This document shows positions 1 to 8,475 of a DNA stretch of 64,000 nt, piece after piece. The DNA lies in contig NZ_JARUBO010000005.1 in assembly GCF_029626235.1 (NCBI RefSeq), forward strand, positions 6,792,001 to 6,856,000, in the 5' to 3' direction. Under the pieces are notes generated by a model, which was not told where the DNA came from, searched no databases, and saw only the letters and a program-made list of their open reading frames with translations. Within the stretch, counting starts at the first letter, position 1, and every line of letters starts with the position of its first letter. The DNA comes from Micromonospora sp. WMMD1120 (lineage in GTDB: Bacteria; Actinomycetota; Actinomycetes; Mycobacteriales; Micromonosporaceae). The translations under genes and the position numbers were made by a program.

Positions 1-1159
1 GGTCGCCGTGCGGCCCTCCGCGGTGGTGCGGTACTTCGAGGGCGACCTGACGGCGCACGACGACCCACTGCTCTCCGCCGTGGAACGGCTGATGATCCAC
101 GCCGATCACCGGGCCCGGCTCGACGTGCACGCCAACGCCGACACCGGCGCCGACGCGACCCGAGCACGCCGCTTCGGCGCCACCGGAATCGGCCTGTGCC
201 GCACCGAGCACATGTTCCTCGGCGAGCGCCGCCGGCTGGTCGAGCGGCTGATCCTGGCCGAGGACGACGCCGCCCGCGCCGAAGCCCTCCAGGCGCTGCT
301 GCCCTTGCAGCGGGCCGACTTCGAGGAGTTGTTCGCCGCGATGGACGGGCTGCCGGTGACCGTGCGGCTCATCGACCCGCCGCTGCACGAGTTCCTGCCC
401 CCGCTGGAGGAGCTGACCGCCCGGGTGGCCCGCGCGGACGCGCTCGGCGTGGACCCCGGCCATGACGGTGCGCTGCTGACGGCGGTGCGGCGAATGCACG
501 AGCAGAACCCGATGCTCGGGCTGCGCGGCGTACGCCTGGGCCTGATGATCCCGGGTCTGTTCGCCATGCAGGTCCGCGCGATCGCGCAGGCCGCGGCCGC
601 CCGGGTCGCCGCCGGCGGCGACCCGCGGCCGGAGATCATGGTTCCGCTGGTCGGAGCGGTCCAAGAACTCGAGACGGTACGCGCGGAAGCGGAGCCGGTG
701 CTGGCGAGCGTGCCCGGTGCGCCGCCGATCCGGCTCGGCACCATGATCGAGGTCCCCCGGGCCGCCCTCACCGCCGGGCAGATCGCCACCGTCGCCGAGT
801 TCTTCTCGTTCGGCACCAACGACCTGACCCAGATGACGTGGGGCTTCTCCCGCGACGACGTGGAAGGCGCGTTCTTCGGCCGGTACCTCGAACTGGGCAT
901 CTTCTCGATCTCACCGTTCGAGAGCATCGACCGCGACGGCGTCGGCGAACTGGTCCGCACCGCCGTCCAGCGCGGCCGAGCCGTCCGGCCCGATCTCACC
1001 GTCGGGGTCTGCGGTGAGCACGGTGGCGATCCGACCTCCGTGCGGTTCTTCCACGACGCCGGCCTGGACTACGTCTCCTGCTCGCCGTTCCGGGTGCCGA
1101 TCGCCCGGCTCGAGGCCGGTCGTGCCGCGAGCGCGGCGGCCGGCTCGGACAGCCGCTAG
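1..1159 (+). CDS. ppdK: Pyruvate, phosphate dikinase, C-terminal part (cut by window edge)
   Basis: The reading frame is open from the first bases, so the N-terminal nucleotide-binding and phosphohistidine domains lie outside the window; only about 385 residues of the PEP/pyruvate-binding TIM barrel remain (full enzymes are near 880 residues). The motifs GIGLCRTEHMF, RLIDPPLHEFLP, FFSFGTNDLTQM and the terminal CGEHGGD, whose Cys is the catalytic acid of this family, are all visible. RLIDPPLHEFLP separates it from PtsI and PEP synthase. The enzyme interconverts PEP and pyruvate using ATP and phosphate in the cytosol. It is followed by pflB and pflA in the same direction, which suggests a shared role in pyruvate handling when oxygen is short. 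An AGGAGG ribosome site for the next small ORF overlaps its stop. Confidence 0.95.
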   Translation, partial: VAVRPSAVVRYFEGDLTAHDDPLLSAVERLMIHADHRARLDVHANADTGADATRARRFGATGIGLCRTEHMFLGERRRLVERLILAEDDAARAEALQALLPLQRADFEELFAAMDGLPVTVRLIDPPLHEFLPPLEELTARVARADALGVDPGHDGALLTAVRRMHEQNPMLGLRGVRLGLMIPGLFAMQVRAIAQAAAARVAAGGDPRPEIMVPLVGAVQELETVRAEAEPVLASVPGAPPIRLGTMIEVPRAALTAGQIATVAEFFSFGTNDLTQMTWGFSRDDVEGAFFGRYLELGIFSISPFESIDRDGVGELVRTAVQRGRAVRPDLTVGVCGEHGGDPTSVRFFHDAGLDYVSCSPFRVPIARLEAGRAASAAAGSDSR

Positions 1160-1168
1160 GAGGTCGTG

Positions 1169-1423
1169 ATGACGACGACGGTGACCCCGGTACGCCGTGG
1201 CGATCGGGAGATCGGCGCGGTGACGATGGGTCCCGGCGGCTGGATCAGTCTCAAGCGCACCGGCAGACCACCGCTGCGCGCCGCTTCGACGAACCGGCCC
1301 TGGTGGGCTGCTGCGCGCGCACCGGCTCGTCGAGCAGCGCTGAGGTGTTCCGCCCGCACGCCGCCTGGCGCCCGTGCTGCCGTAGACCACCCACAGGGCC
1401 GACGAGATCGCGCCCACACCTGA
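1169..1423 (+). CDS. Small hypothetical protein, possibly frameshifted
   Basis: An AGGAGG sits 4-5 bases before this ATG, directly after the ppdK stop. The first 35 residues ([20 protein letters not shown] and following) read like real coding sequence. After about residue 45 the frame turns into Ala/Arg-rich low-complexity translation. From about 1305 another frame reads [12 protein letters not shown] and stops at 1341-1343, a more natural C-terminus. I infer that either the real product is about 58 residues with a one-base indel near 1302, or the gene is decaying. I do not recognise the family. Function unknown; position suggests a link to the ppdK-pfl module. Confidence 0.35.
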   Translation: MTTTVTPVRRGDREIGAVTMGPGGWISLKRTGRPPLRAASTNRPWWAAARAPARRAALRCSARTPPGARAAVDHPQGRRDRAHT

Positions 1424-1424
1424 A

Positions 1425-1455
1425 GGTCCCGGACGGTCCCGACCCGTCCGGGACC
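1425..1455. terminator. 12-bp perfect hairpin between small ORF and pflB
   Basis: GGTCCCGGACGG at 1425-1436 and CCGTCCGGGACC at 1444-1455 are exact inverse complements around a 7-base loop. The position after the upstream unit and about 60 bp before pflB fits a terminator, though there is no T-run. Its right arm overlaps the DosR-like dyad listed separately, so it may instead be part of an operator. Confidence 0.5.
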
Positions 1456-1463
1456 TCTGGCCC
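1450..1463. promoter_or_regulatory. DosR/DevR-like dyad upstream of pflB
   Basis: GGGACCTCTGGCCC lies 52 bp before the pflB ATG. It matches 10 of 14 core positions of the mycobacterial DosR box (GGGACTWWAGTCCC), keeping both outer half-sites. DosR-type regulators respond to low oxygen in actinobacteria, and pyruvate formate-lyase is an anaerobic enzyme, so the pairing makes sense. This is a by-eye match and no regulator gene of this type is in the window. Confidence 0.4.
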
Positions 1464-1514
1464 TTAAACCACGGGTTGTCACTCGGCGAGGCTGGAGGAG
1501 ACGAAGGAGGGGCC

Positions 1515-3752
1515 ATGGCCACCACATTCCACGAAGCCTGGCGCGGGTTCCACGGCACCGGCTGGCGCGAGACGATCGACGTCGGCGCGTTCATCCACGA
1601 CAACATCGAGCCGTACACCGGCGGGCCGGAGTTCCTGACCGGGCCGACGCGCCGTACCGAGCGGATCTGGCGGCAACTGCGGCACATGTTCGTCGAGGAG
1701 CGCCGCCGCGGGGTCTACGACGTGGATACCCTCACCCCGTCCACGATCACCTCGCACGAGCCGGGCTACCTCGACCAGGACGATGAGCTCATCGTGGGCC
1801 TGCAGACCAGCGCGCCGCTGCGCCGCGCGATCATGCCCAACGGCGGGCTGCGAATGGTGGAGGCCGGTCTCAAGGCGTACGGCTTCACCCTCGACCCGGC
1901 CGTGCAAGCGATCTTCAGCCGGTACCGCAAGACGCACAACGACGGCGTCTTCGACGCCTACCCGGCCGACGTGAAGGCCGCCCGCCGCTCACACATCATC
2001 ACCGGGCTGCCGGACGCGTACGGCAGGGGCCGGATCATCGGCGACTACCGGCGCGTCGCGCTGTACGGAGTGGACCGCTTGATCGCCGAGCGCCAGGCGG
2101 TCAAGGCGTCGCTCGACGCTCAGCTGTCGTCGGAGGACGTGATCCGCGACCGTGAGGAGTTGGCCGAGCAGATTCGCGCGCTGGAGGAGCTGCGACTCAT
2201 GGCCGGCCGGTACGGGTACGACATCTCCGGCCCGGCGAGCACCGGCCGCGAGGCCATCCAATGGCTGTACTTCGCCTACCTGGCGGCAACCAAGGAGCAG
2301 AACGGCGCGGCGATGTCGCTCGGCCGGACCGCCACGTTCGTCGACGTCTACCTGCAGCGCGACATCGTCGAGGGCCGGCTCACCGAGCGGGAGGCGCAGG
2401 AGCTGGTCGACGACTTCGTCATCAAGCTGCGGATCATCCGGTTCCTGCGCACGCCCGAGTACGACCAGTTGTTCTCCGGCGACCCGACCTGGGTGACCGA
2501 GACGCTCGGGGGGATCGGCTGCGACGGCCGACCGCTGGTCACCCGCACGAGCTTCCGCTACCTGCAGACCCTGTACAACCTGGGTCCGGCTCCGGAGCCG
2601 AACCTGACCGTGCTGTGGTCGCCGGCGCTGCCCGAGGGGTTCAAGCGGTTCTGCGCCCAGATCTCGATCGACACGAGCGCCATTCAGTACGAGAACGACG
2701 ACCTGATCCGGCCCGCGTACAGCGACGACACGGCCATCGCCTGCTGTGTGTCCGCCATGCGGGTGGGCAAGGACATGCAGTTCTTCGGCGCGCGCGCCAA
2801 CCTCGCCAAGGCCCTGTTGTACGCGATCAACGGCGGCCGCGACGAGATGACCGGCGAGCAGGTCTTCGTCGCCGAGCCGCTCACCGACGACGTGCTCGAC
2901 TACGACGAGGTCCTGGCCGCGTACGACCGGACTCTGGACTGGCTGGCCGAGACCTACGTCGACGCGCTCAACGTCATCCACTACATGCACGACAAGTACG
3001 CCTACGAGCGCATCGAGATGGCCCTGCACGACTACCCGGTGCACCGTTTCCTCGCCACCGGCATCGCGGGCCTGTCGGTCGCCGTGGACAGCCTGAGCGC
3101 CATCAGGCACGCCCACGTCAAGGTGCTGCGTGACGAGAACGGTCTGGCCGTCGACTACGCCGTGGACGGCGACTTCCCGGCCTTCGGCAACAACGACGAC
3201 CGCGTGGACGCGATCGCCGTCGATCTGGTCGAACGATTCATGGCCAAGATCCGGCGGCAGCCCACCTACCGGGGTGCCGAGCCGTCGCTCTCGGTTCTGA
3301 CGATCACCTCGAACGTGGTCTACGGCACGCACACCGGCAACACGCCCGACGGGCGGCGCGCGGGTGAGCCGTTCGCGCCGGGCGCCAACCCGATGAACGG
3401 CCGCGACAGGCACGGCATGGTCGCCGCCGCGCTGTCGGTCGCCAAGCTGCCGTACCGCTGCGCGCGCGACGGGATCTCGCTGACGATCACCGTCGCTCCG
3501 GACGGCCTCGGCCACGCCCGCGACGAACGGATCACCAACCTCGCCGGAGTGCTCGACGGCTACACCGACAGCGGCGGCTTCCACATGAACGTCAACGTGC
3601 TGAGCCGGGCGACGCTCGAAGACGCCATGGCCCACCCGGAGAAGTACCCGCAGCTGACCATCCGGGTCTCCGGGTACGCGGTGAACTTCGTCAAGCTCAC
3701 TCCCGAGCAGCAGCGCGACGTCATCTCCCGGACCTTCCACGGGTCGCTGTGA
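1515..3752 (+). CDS. pflB: Formate C-acetyltransferase (pyruvate formate-lyase)
   Basis: This 745-residue protein is a full-length glycyl-radical enzyme that splits pyruvate with CoA into acetyl-CoA and formate. The vicinal catalytic cysteines are Cys410-Cys411 (AIACCVSAM, followed by [19 protein letters not shown]) and the radical glycine is Gly720 in RVSGYAVNF near the C-terminus, both as in E. coli PflB. The ATG at 1515 is chosen because GGAGG at 1507-1511 precedes it; upstream in-frame starts have no such site. The stop overlaps the start of pflA by one base (TGATG), so the two are translationally coupled. The oxygen sensitivity of the radical means the host must use it in microoxic or anoxic conditions. 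The DosR-like dyad upstream is consistent with that. Confidence 0.96.
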   Translation: MATTFHEAWRGFHGTGWRETIDVGAFIHDNIEPYTGGPEFLTGPTRRTERIWRQLRHMFVEERRRGVYDVDTLTPSTITSHEPGYLDQDDELIVGLQTSAPLRRAIMPNGGLRMVEAGLKAYGFTLDPAVQAIFSRYRKTHNDGVFDAYPADVKAARRSHIITGLPDAYGRGRIIGDYRRVALYGVDRLIAERQAVKASLDAQLSSEDVIRDREELAEQIRALEELRLMAGRYGYDISGPASTGREAIQWLYFAYLAATKEQNGAAMSLGRTATFVDVYLQRDIVEGRLTEREAQELVDDFVIKLRIIRFLRTPEYDQLFSGDPTWVTETLGGIGCDGRPLVTRTSFRYLQTLYNLGPAPEPNLTVLWSPALPEGFKRFCAQISIDTSAIQYENDDLIRPAYSDDTAIACCVSAMRVGKDMQFFGARANLAKALLYAINGGRDEMTGEQVFVAEPLTDDVLDYDEVLAAYDRTLDWLAETYVDALNVIHYMHDKYAYERIEMALHDYPVHRFLATGIAGLSVAVDSLSAIRHAHVKVLRDENGLAVDYAVDGDFPAFGNNDDRVDAIAVDLVERFMAKIRRQPTYRGAEPSLSVLTITSNVVYGTHTGNTPDGRRAGEPFAPGANPMNGRDRHGMVAAALSVAKLPYRCARDGISLTITVAPDGLGHARDERITNLAGVLDGYTDSGGFHMNVNVLSRATLEDAMAHPEKYPQLTIRVSGYAVNFVKLTPEQQRDVISRTFHGSL

Positions 3753-4501
3753 TGACCGCCGTCACGGCGCCGGTGACCGGCTCGCTCCACTCCTTCGACA
3801 TCTCCACCGGAGTGGACGGGCCGGGCACCCGGTTCGTCGCGTTCCTGGCCGGCTGCCCACTGCGCTGCCTCTACTGCCACAGCCCCGACACCCAGTACCG
3901 CCGTTTCGGCCGGCCCACCTCCGTCAACGACCTGCTCACCAAGATCCGCCGCTACGAACGCTTCCTGAAGGTCGCCCACGGCGGCGTCACCCTCAGCGGC
4001 GGCGAACCGCTGCGACAACCCGCCTTCACCCGCGAGGTGCTGCGCCACTGCAAAGAGATGCGGCTGCACACCGCCCTGGACACCAGCGGCATGCTCGGCG
4101 ACTGCGCCGACGACCCCCTGCTCGACGCCACCGACCTGGTACTACTCGACATCAAGTCCGGGGACCCGGCCACCTACCGGACCGTGACCCGCACCGGGAG
4201 GCTGACGCCGACCGTGCGGTTCGCGCACCGCCTGGCCGACCGTGGCATGCCGATCTGGGTCCGTTTCGTCGTCGTGCCCGGCCTCACCGATGACCCGTTC
4301 AACGTCGACGCCGTCGCGTCCATCGCGGCGGACGTGCCCACCGTCGAACGCGTCGAGGTACTGCCCTTCCACCGGCTGGGCGCTCGGAAGTACGCCGCCC
4401 TCGGCCTGCCGTTCCCGCTGCCGGACACGCCGCCGCCGGATGAGGCGCTGCTGCATCGGGTCCGTGGCCAGTTCCACGATCGCGGGCTGACGGTGTACTG
4501 A
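3752..4501 (+). CDS. pflA: Pyruvate formate-lyase activating enzyme
   Basis: A 249-residue radical SAM protein. The iron-sulphur ligands are Cys35, Cys39 and Cys42 in GCPLRCLYCHSP, the CX3CX2C signature, followed by the TLSGGEPLRQ SAM-binding motif. It generates the glycyl radical on PflB using S-adenosylmethionine. The ATG overlaps the pflB stop (TGATG); the GTG one codon earlier is within pflB and less likely. Length and motif order match PflA, not the larger activases with extra ferredoxin domains. No gene for a formate channel or formate dehydrogenase is adjacent. Confidence 0.96.
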   Translation: MTAVTAPVTGSLHSFDISTGVDGPGTRFVAFLAGCPLRCLYCHSPDTQYRRFGRPTSVNDLLTKIRRYERFLKVAHGGVTLSGGEPLRQPAFTREVLRHCKEMRLHTALDTSGMLGDCADDPLLDATDLVLLDIKSGDPATYRTVTRTGRLTPTVRFAHRLADRGMPIWVRFVVVPGLTDDPFNVDAVASIAADVPTVERVEVLPFHRLGARKYAALGLPFPLPDTPPPDEALLHRVRGQFHDRGLTVY

Positions 4502-4892
4502 CAGCCAGCGGCGTGGTCGAGCCCGGCGGAACGAACGCGCGAAACAGCCGACAACCGTGCAGCGGTGGACCAGCTCGGGCGGGTGCGGACGCGGATGAAG
4601 GCCGCCGCGCCCCGAGCCCTCGTCGTCGCCGACCGACCCCCGCGAGAGCTCGGCCCGGACCCAGATCGCTGATGAAGTCGGCTGCCGACCACGAGCGGAG
4701 GCAGGACACCGGGCATGTCCTCACGTGCCGGCATCGTCGCCCCTTCCATCGGCTTCGTCTCGGTGACCGTGCCCCCGTTTCGGCCGTACCGAACCCGCCA
4801 CCCGTCGACGGCTACTTCCCCATTCGAGGGTTTGGATCGCCGGTGCGTGGAAAGGTGACGACCAAGGTGCTTTTTGGCGATAGGGGCATTCC
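4502..4892. other. Gene-free spacer after pflA
   Basis: About 390 bp without a convincing gene. Open frames here run into the next gene in the wrong frame or are Arg/Pro-rich on the antisense strand. One short stretch at about 4570-4671 translates as QLGRVRTRMKAAAPRALVVA and could be the tail of a lost gene, but nothing identifies it. Confidence 0.5.
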
Positions 4893-5852
4893 ATGCGGAT
4901 TGGGTACAAGCTGGCCAGTGAGGGGTTCGGGCCGAAGGAGATCATCCGGCAGGCGCTCCGAGCCGAGGAGGTCGGCTTCGACTTCGTCGAGATGAGCGAC
5001 CACTTCCATCCCTGGCTTGACGTGCAGGGCCACTCGTCATTCACCTGGACAGTCTTGGGTGCCATCGCCGCCCGGACCGAGCGGGTCGGGCTGGTCACCG
5101 GGGTGACCTGCCCGACGGTGCGCTACCACCCGGCGATCATCGCGCAGGCCGCGGCCACTCTCGCGATCGTCTCCGACGGCCGGTTCACCCTCGGTGTGGG
5201 TGCCGGCGAGCGGCTCAACGAGCACGTCGTCGGCCAGGGTTTTCCGAGCGTGCGGGGCCGGCACGAACGGCTTCGGGAGGCGCTGGAGATCATCCGATTG
5301 CTCTGGCGGGGCGGTTACCAGTCGTACGAGGGCAAGCACCTCCACCTGGAGGACGCCCAGGTCTTCGACCTGCCCGATGAGCCGCCAGTGATCGCGGTGG
5401 CTGCCAGCGGGCCGGCGTCGGTGGCGATCGCCGCCGAACTCGGCGACGGGCTGTTCGCCACCGAGCCGAAGCCCGACCTGGTGCAGGCGTACCAGCGTGG
5501 CGGCGGAAGTGGCCCACGCTACGCGGAGGTGCCGCTGGCCTGGGCTTCCGACGAAGAGCAGGCGGTGCGGGCGGCCTGGCAGACCAGCCGGTGGGCGGTC
5601 ACCGGGTGGAAGGTGATGAGTGAGCTGCCGAACCCGGTGAACTTCGAAGCCGCGTCCCGCACGGTCACGAATGACGACATCCGACAGCAGTTCGCCGTCG
5701 GCCCCGACCCCGACGTCCATGTCGCGGCGGTACGCAAGTACGCCGACGCGGGCTTCGACCATCTGGTCCTGCAGAACGCCGGCCCCGACCCCGACGGCTT
5801 CCTCGATTTCTATCGCGACACCCTCGCCGATCGCCTCCGTGCGTTCGGCTGA
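4893..5852 (+). CDS. F420-dependent LLM-class oxidoreductase (F420-G6PD-like family)
   Basis: A 319-residue luciferase-like TIM-barrel protein. The N-terminus MRIGYKLASEGFGP, the motif EMSDHFHPWLD and GHSSFTWTVLGAIAART are hallmarks of the TIGR03557 group related to F420-dependent glucose-6-phosphate dehydrogenase. GVGAGERLNEH and YADAGFDHLVLQNAGPD support the cofactor-binding fold. It should use coenzyme F420 as hydride carrier in the cytosol; the substrate cannot be read from sequence, and most members of this group are not the true Fgd. The ATG at 4893 gives the family-typical start. It stands 22 bp before the copper-binding protein gene and may be co-transcribed with it. Confidence 0.88.
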   Translation: MRIGYKLASEGFGPKEIIRQALRAEEVGFDFVEMSDHFHPWLDVQGHSSFTWTVLGAIAARTERVGLVTGVTCPTVRYHPAIIAQAAATLAIVSDGRFTLGVGAGERLNEHVVGQGFPSVRGRHERLREALEIIRLLWRGGYQSYEGKHLHLEDAQVFDLPDEPPVIAVAASGPASVAIAAELGDGLFATEPKPDLVQAYQRGGGSGPRYAEVPLAWASDEEQAVRAAWQTSRWAVTGWKVMSELPNPVNFEAASRTVTNDDIRQQFAVGPDPDVHVAAVRKYADAGFDHLVLQNAGPDPDGFLDFYRDTLADRLRAFG

Positions 5853-5873
5853 CACCAGAGAGGAAAAGTCCTG

Positions 5874-6275
5874 ATGCCGAGCATGCCGATGCTGGAGACG
5901 TACCCGAAGTCGATCAACCTGGACCGGGCGAAGCTCGCGGCGGCGATCGATGCCCTCAACGATTGCGCCCAGGCTTGCACCGCCTGCGCGGACGCCTGCC
6001 TGAGCGAGGACATGGTCGCGGAGCTGACCAAGTGCGTCCGGACGAACCTTGACTGCGCGGACATCTGCGCCACCACCGCCCGGGTGCTGTCCCGGCACAC
6101 CGGCTACGACGCGAACATCAGCCGCACCCTGTTGGAGGCCTGCGCCACTGCCTGCAAGTCCTGCGGCGACGAGTGCTCCGGCCACGCCGACAAGCACGAA
6201 CACTGCCGCGTCTGCGCCGAGACCTGCGGCGCTTGCGAGCGCGCCTGCCGAGACCTGCTCGCCACGATCAGCTGA
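5874..6275 (+). CDS. Cys-rich four-helix-bundle copper-binding protein (DUF326)
   Basis: A 133-residue protein rich in paired cysteines: CAQACTACADACL, CVRTNLDCADICA, ACATACKSCGDEC, CRVCAETCGACERAC. This spacing is the DUF326/Csp pattern, in which Cys residues line the core of a four-helix bundle and store many Cu(I) ions. There is no signal peptide, so it resembles the cytosolic Csp3 type. A GAGAGGAAA ribosome site precedes the ATG. It follows the F420 enzyme closely and ends at a strong bidirectional hairpin. Role inferred from the family: copper storage or detoxification. Confidence 0.88.
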   Translation: MPSMPMLETYPKSINLDRAKLAAAIDALNDCAQACTACADACLSEDMVAELTKCVRTNLDCADICATTARVLSRHTGYDANISRTLLEACATACKSCGDECSGHADKHEHCRVCAETCGACERACRDLLATIS

Positions 6276-6356
6276 GCGCGCCCTGGGCGGTGCCGCTGGA
6301 CGACCTGCTGTCGGTCTCCCGCCTGAGCAGCACCCTCAGGAGGAAGACAATAGTCA

Positions 6357-6389
6357 GACAGATCGCGCTGCCCCGCAGCGCGATCTGTC
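6357..6389. terminator. 14-bp perfect hairpin between convergent genes
   Basis: GACAGATCGCGCTG at 6357-6370 and CAGCGCGATCTGTC at 6376-6389 are exact inverse complements around a 5-base CCCCG loop. It lies between the plus-strand copper-binding gene (stop 6275) and the minus-strand phosphoesterase gene (stop 6450), the expected place for a shared terminator. Confidence 0.8.
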
Positions 6390-6449
6390 ACAGCGGCGTG
6401 TCGGGAACGAACAACTGCCACCGGTCGTAACGCCGACCAGACGTTGGTC

Positions 6450-8000
6450 TCACCGTTCCGCCGGCGTGACAGACGGCGCGGCCGCATCCACCGGAACGAC
6501 GTCGTCGACCACCTTGCGGTTGAGGCTCACCTGCGCCATGCCGGTGCCGCCCACGCGGATGTCGTCGTACGCCTGCAGGTGGCGGTTCGGGCCGAGGTAG
6601 AGCACCGACATGGCCAGCGGCGTCGGTTCGTCGCCTTCGAGCCCTCGTAGTCCGGCTCCGCCGGTGGAACCCTGCACCGCCAGCCGGGTGCCGACCGCGC
6701 CCATGGGCGGAAGCGTCGTCACTTTCCGCTGGTGTGTATGGCCGGCCAGGATGAGGGGCACGGTTCCGTTGAGCCCGGACGCGGATGCCGGGTCGTGCAC
6801 CAGCGCGATGTCCACCGGTACGTCGAGGGAGCGGATCGTTCTGGCGAGCTGTTCACCCGTGCCCTCGACGGTGGTCGTGGGTTCGTCCCAGGGTCTCGTC
6901 TCCGCCTCCTGCTTGTCGGGGGTGAACCGAGGGTCCCCGATGCCGGCGATCGTCACCCCGGCGATCGTCGTGGCGGAGTCGTTCAGCACCACCGCGTTCG
7001 GCTGGCTGGCCACCGCCGCCGCGGTGCGGGGCGAGTCGTGGTTGCCCCGGATGTAGACGTAGGGCACCTCGAGTTGGCCGATCATGGAGACGTAGGAGGT
7101 CTCGGGCTCACTGCCCCAGTCGGTGATGTCGCCGGTGTCGATCACCAGGTCGATGTCGTACTGCTCGACCACGGTCCGGATGACCGGCCAGGCGGCGGGG
7201 TTGAGGTGGAGATCCGAGACGTGCAGGATCCGGGTCGAATCCGGAGCCGCTTCGTAGATGGGCAGTGTCGACACGGTGGTGTAGAGCTTGCCGACGTTCC
7301 CGACCAGGCGTTGCAGTTGCTCGGCGTAACGGTTGTAGTCGTCCGCGATCCGTTGGGCGTCGCCGATCAGAGTCGGGGCGTTGACCAGCAGGCCCTCGTA
7401 GCGAGGCTCGGCCAACGCCTGTGGTCGGACCGTCAGGGCGGCGCCACCGAGGGTGCCGCCGGTGACGAGCAAGGCGAGACCACCGGACCACGCGACACGG
7501 CGCCACGACCGGAACGCCAGCCCGGCGAGCAGCATGGACGCGAGAACGGACACGCCGAGCGTACGAATCCCGAGGCGGACCAGGGCGTCCCGAAGGTCCT
7601 GCGGTGCCGCGTCGCCGGCTCGGGCGAGGCCGGCCGGGTCGTCGAGCAGCGCCTCGGTGCGGTGTCGGTCGAGCGAGTCGAGGCGGGCGGTCAGTCGCAG
7701 GGGACCGTCGTGGCTGTCGAGGAAGAGTGCTCCCAACGGTGGGATGGCGATCTCTGTCCCCCCGTCCCTGGACGGGGTGATCTGGAACGCGACCCGGAAC
7801 GGCCCGACATCACTGGACCCTCTGGCACCCAGCAAGGTGCCGATCGTGATGCCCGTCAGGGTGACGGCGACAAGCGCCGCCGCCGTCAGGGCGCGGCCAC
7901 CCCACCGTGAGCGTACGAGCGTCAGCGGGCGAGCGGCCACGCGTCGCAGCCGAGCGGCGGCACCGCGACGGGGGGACGCGGCATCCGGGGGCGGAGTCAC
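6450..8000 (-). CDS. Membrane-anchored calcineurin-like metallophosphoesterase
   Basis: About 516 residues. The N-terminal half has hydrophobic segments near residues 32-55 and 170-200 (including TLGVSVLASMLLAGLAF). The C-terminal half is a metallophosphoesterase domain with the metal-ligand motifs HVSDLHLNP, DTGDITDWG, IRGNHDSP and AGHTHQRK in order. It probably acts at the membrane as a phosphodiesterase; the substrate is not predictable. Start is uncertain: GTG at 8000 is used, but TTG at 8006 is in frame and neither has a strong ribosome site. The gene ends at the 6357-6389 hairpin and stands just after the minus-strand STAS gene. Confidence 0.88.
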   Translation of the reverse strand: MTPPPDAASPRRGAAARLRRVAARPLTLVRSRWGGRALTAAALVAVTLTGITIGTLLGARGSSDVGPFRVAFQITPSRDGGTEIAIPPLGALFLDSHDGPLRLTARLDSLDRHRTEALLDDPAGLARAGDAAPQDLRDALVRLGIRTLGVSVLASMLLAGLAFRSWRRVAWSGGLALLVTGGTLGGAALTVRPQALAEPRYEGLLVNAPTLIGDAQRIADDYNRYAEQLQRLVGNVGKLYTTVSTLPIYEAAPDSTRILHVSDLHLNPAAWPVIRTVVEQYDIDLVIDTGDITDWGSEPETSYVSMIGQLEVPYVYIRGNHDSPRTAAAVASQPNAVVLNDSATTIAGVTIAGIGDPRFTPDKQEAETRPWDEPTTTVEGTGEQLARTIRSLDVPVDIALVHDPASASGLNGTVPLILAGHTHQRKVTTLPPMGAVGTRLAVQGSTGGAGLRGLEGDEPTPLAMSVLYLGPNRHLQAYDDIRVGGTGMAQVSLNRKVVDDVVPVDAAAPSVTPAER

Positions 8001-8033
8001 GAGCAAGATCCGATCTGTGGGGTCAGCGAGGGG

Positions 8034-8372
8034 TCAGTCCGGCGCAACAGCCCGCGGGTCGTCCTCCGCGCCCAACAGGCCGAGCAGGCCCGCGGCGAAG
8101 AGTTGCCGTCGAACGAAGGGCGAGAGGTTCTGCAACCGCAGGGTGCCGCCCCGCACCGCGACGGCCCGCTGGCAGGCTACGAGGGTTCCCATGCCCGAGG
8201 AGTCGATGAAGGTCAGGTCGGCGAAGTCGAGGAGGACCTCACGCACCGAATCGGACGTCAGGGCCGCGATCACCGCGTCGTGCACGAGGCCGGTTGTCGC
8301 CATGTCGATCTCGCCGCGCAGCCGGATCCGAACCACGGGACCGTCGCGCGTCGTGTCGATGGACAACTCCAC
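8034..8372 (-). CDS. STAS-domain anti-sigma factor antagonist
   Basis: About 112 residues of a single STAS domain. The motif FIDSSGMGTL holds the serine that SpoIIAA/RsbV-type antagonists have phosphorylated by a partner kinase. The GTG at 8372 is preferred because GAAGGGAG precedes it at good spacing; GTG at 8378 is also in frame. It lies on the same strand as, and about 100 bp after, a SpoIIE-type phosphatase gene that could dephosphorylate it. No RsbW-like kinase or matching sigma factor is adjacent, so the partners are elsewhere. Confidence 0.88.
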   Translation of the reverse strand: MELSIDTTRDGPVVRIRLRGEIDMATTGLVHDAVIAALTSDSVREVLLDFADLTFIDSSGMGTLVACQRAVAVRGGTLRLQNLSPFVRRQLFAAGLLGLLGAEDDPRAVAPD

Positions 8373-8475
8373 GCCCACTCCCTTCTGATCGACGCTCGGC
8401 GAACCCCTGAAACATGCATGAATGCAACAATTGGTCGCCGGTCAGCGTACTCGGCGCTGAGAACTCTCGCCAAGA

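Noticed and set aside
1989..3740. Long minus-strand frame inside pflB
   Set aside because: pflB carries all catalytic residues in the plus frame; the antisense frame is Val/Asp/Arg-rich without motifs.
4513..4995. 160-codon plus-strand frame after pflA
   Set aside because: It is Arg/Pro-rich, has no ribosome site and overlaps the start of the F420 enzyme in another frame.
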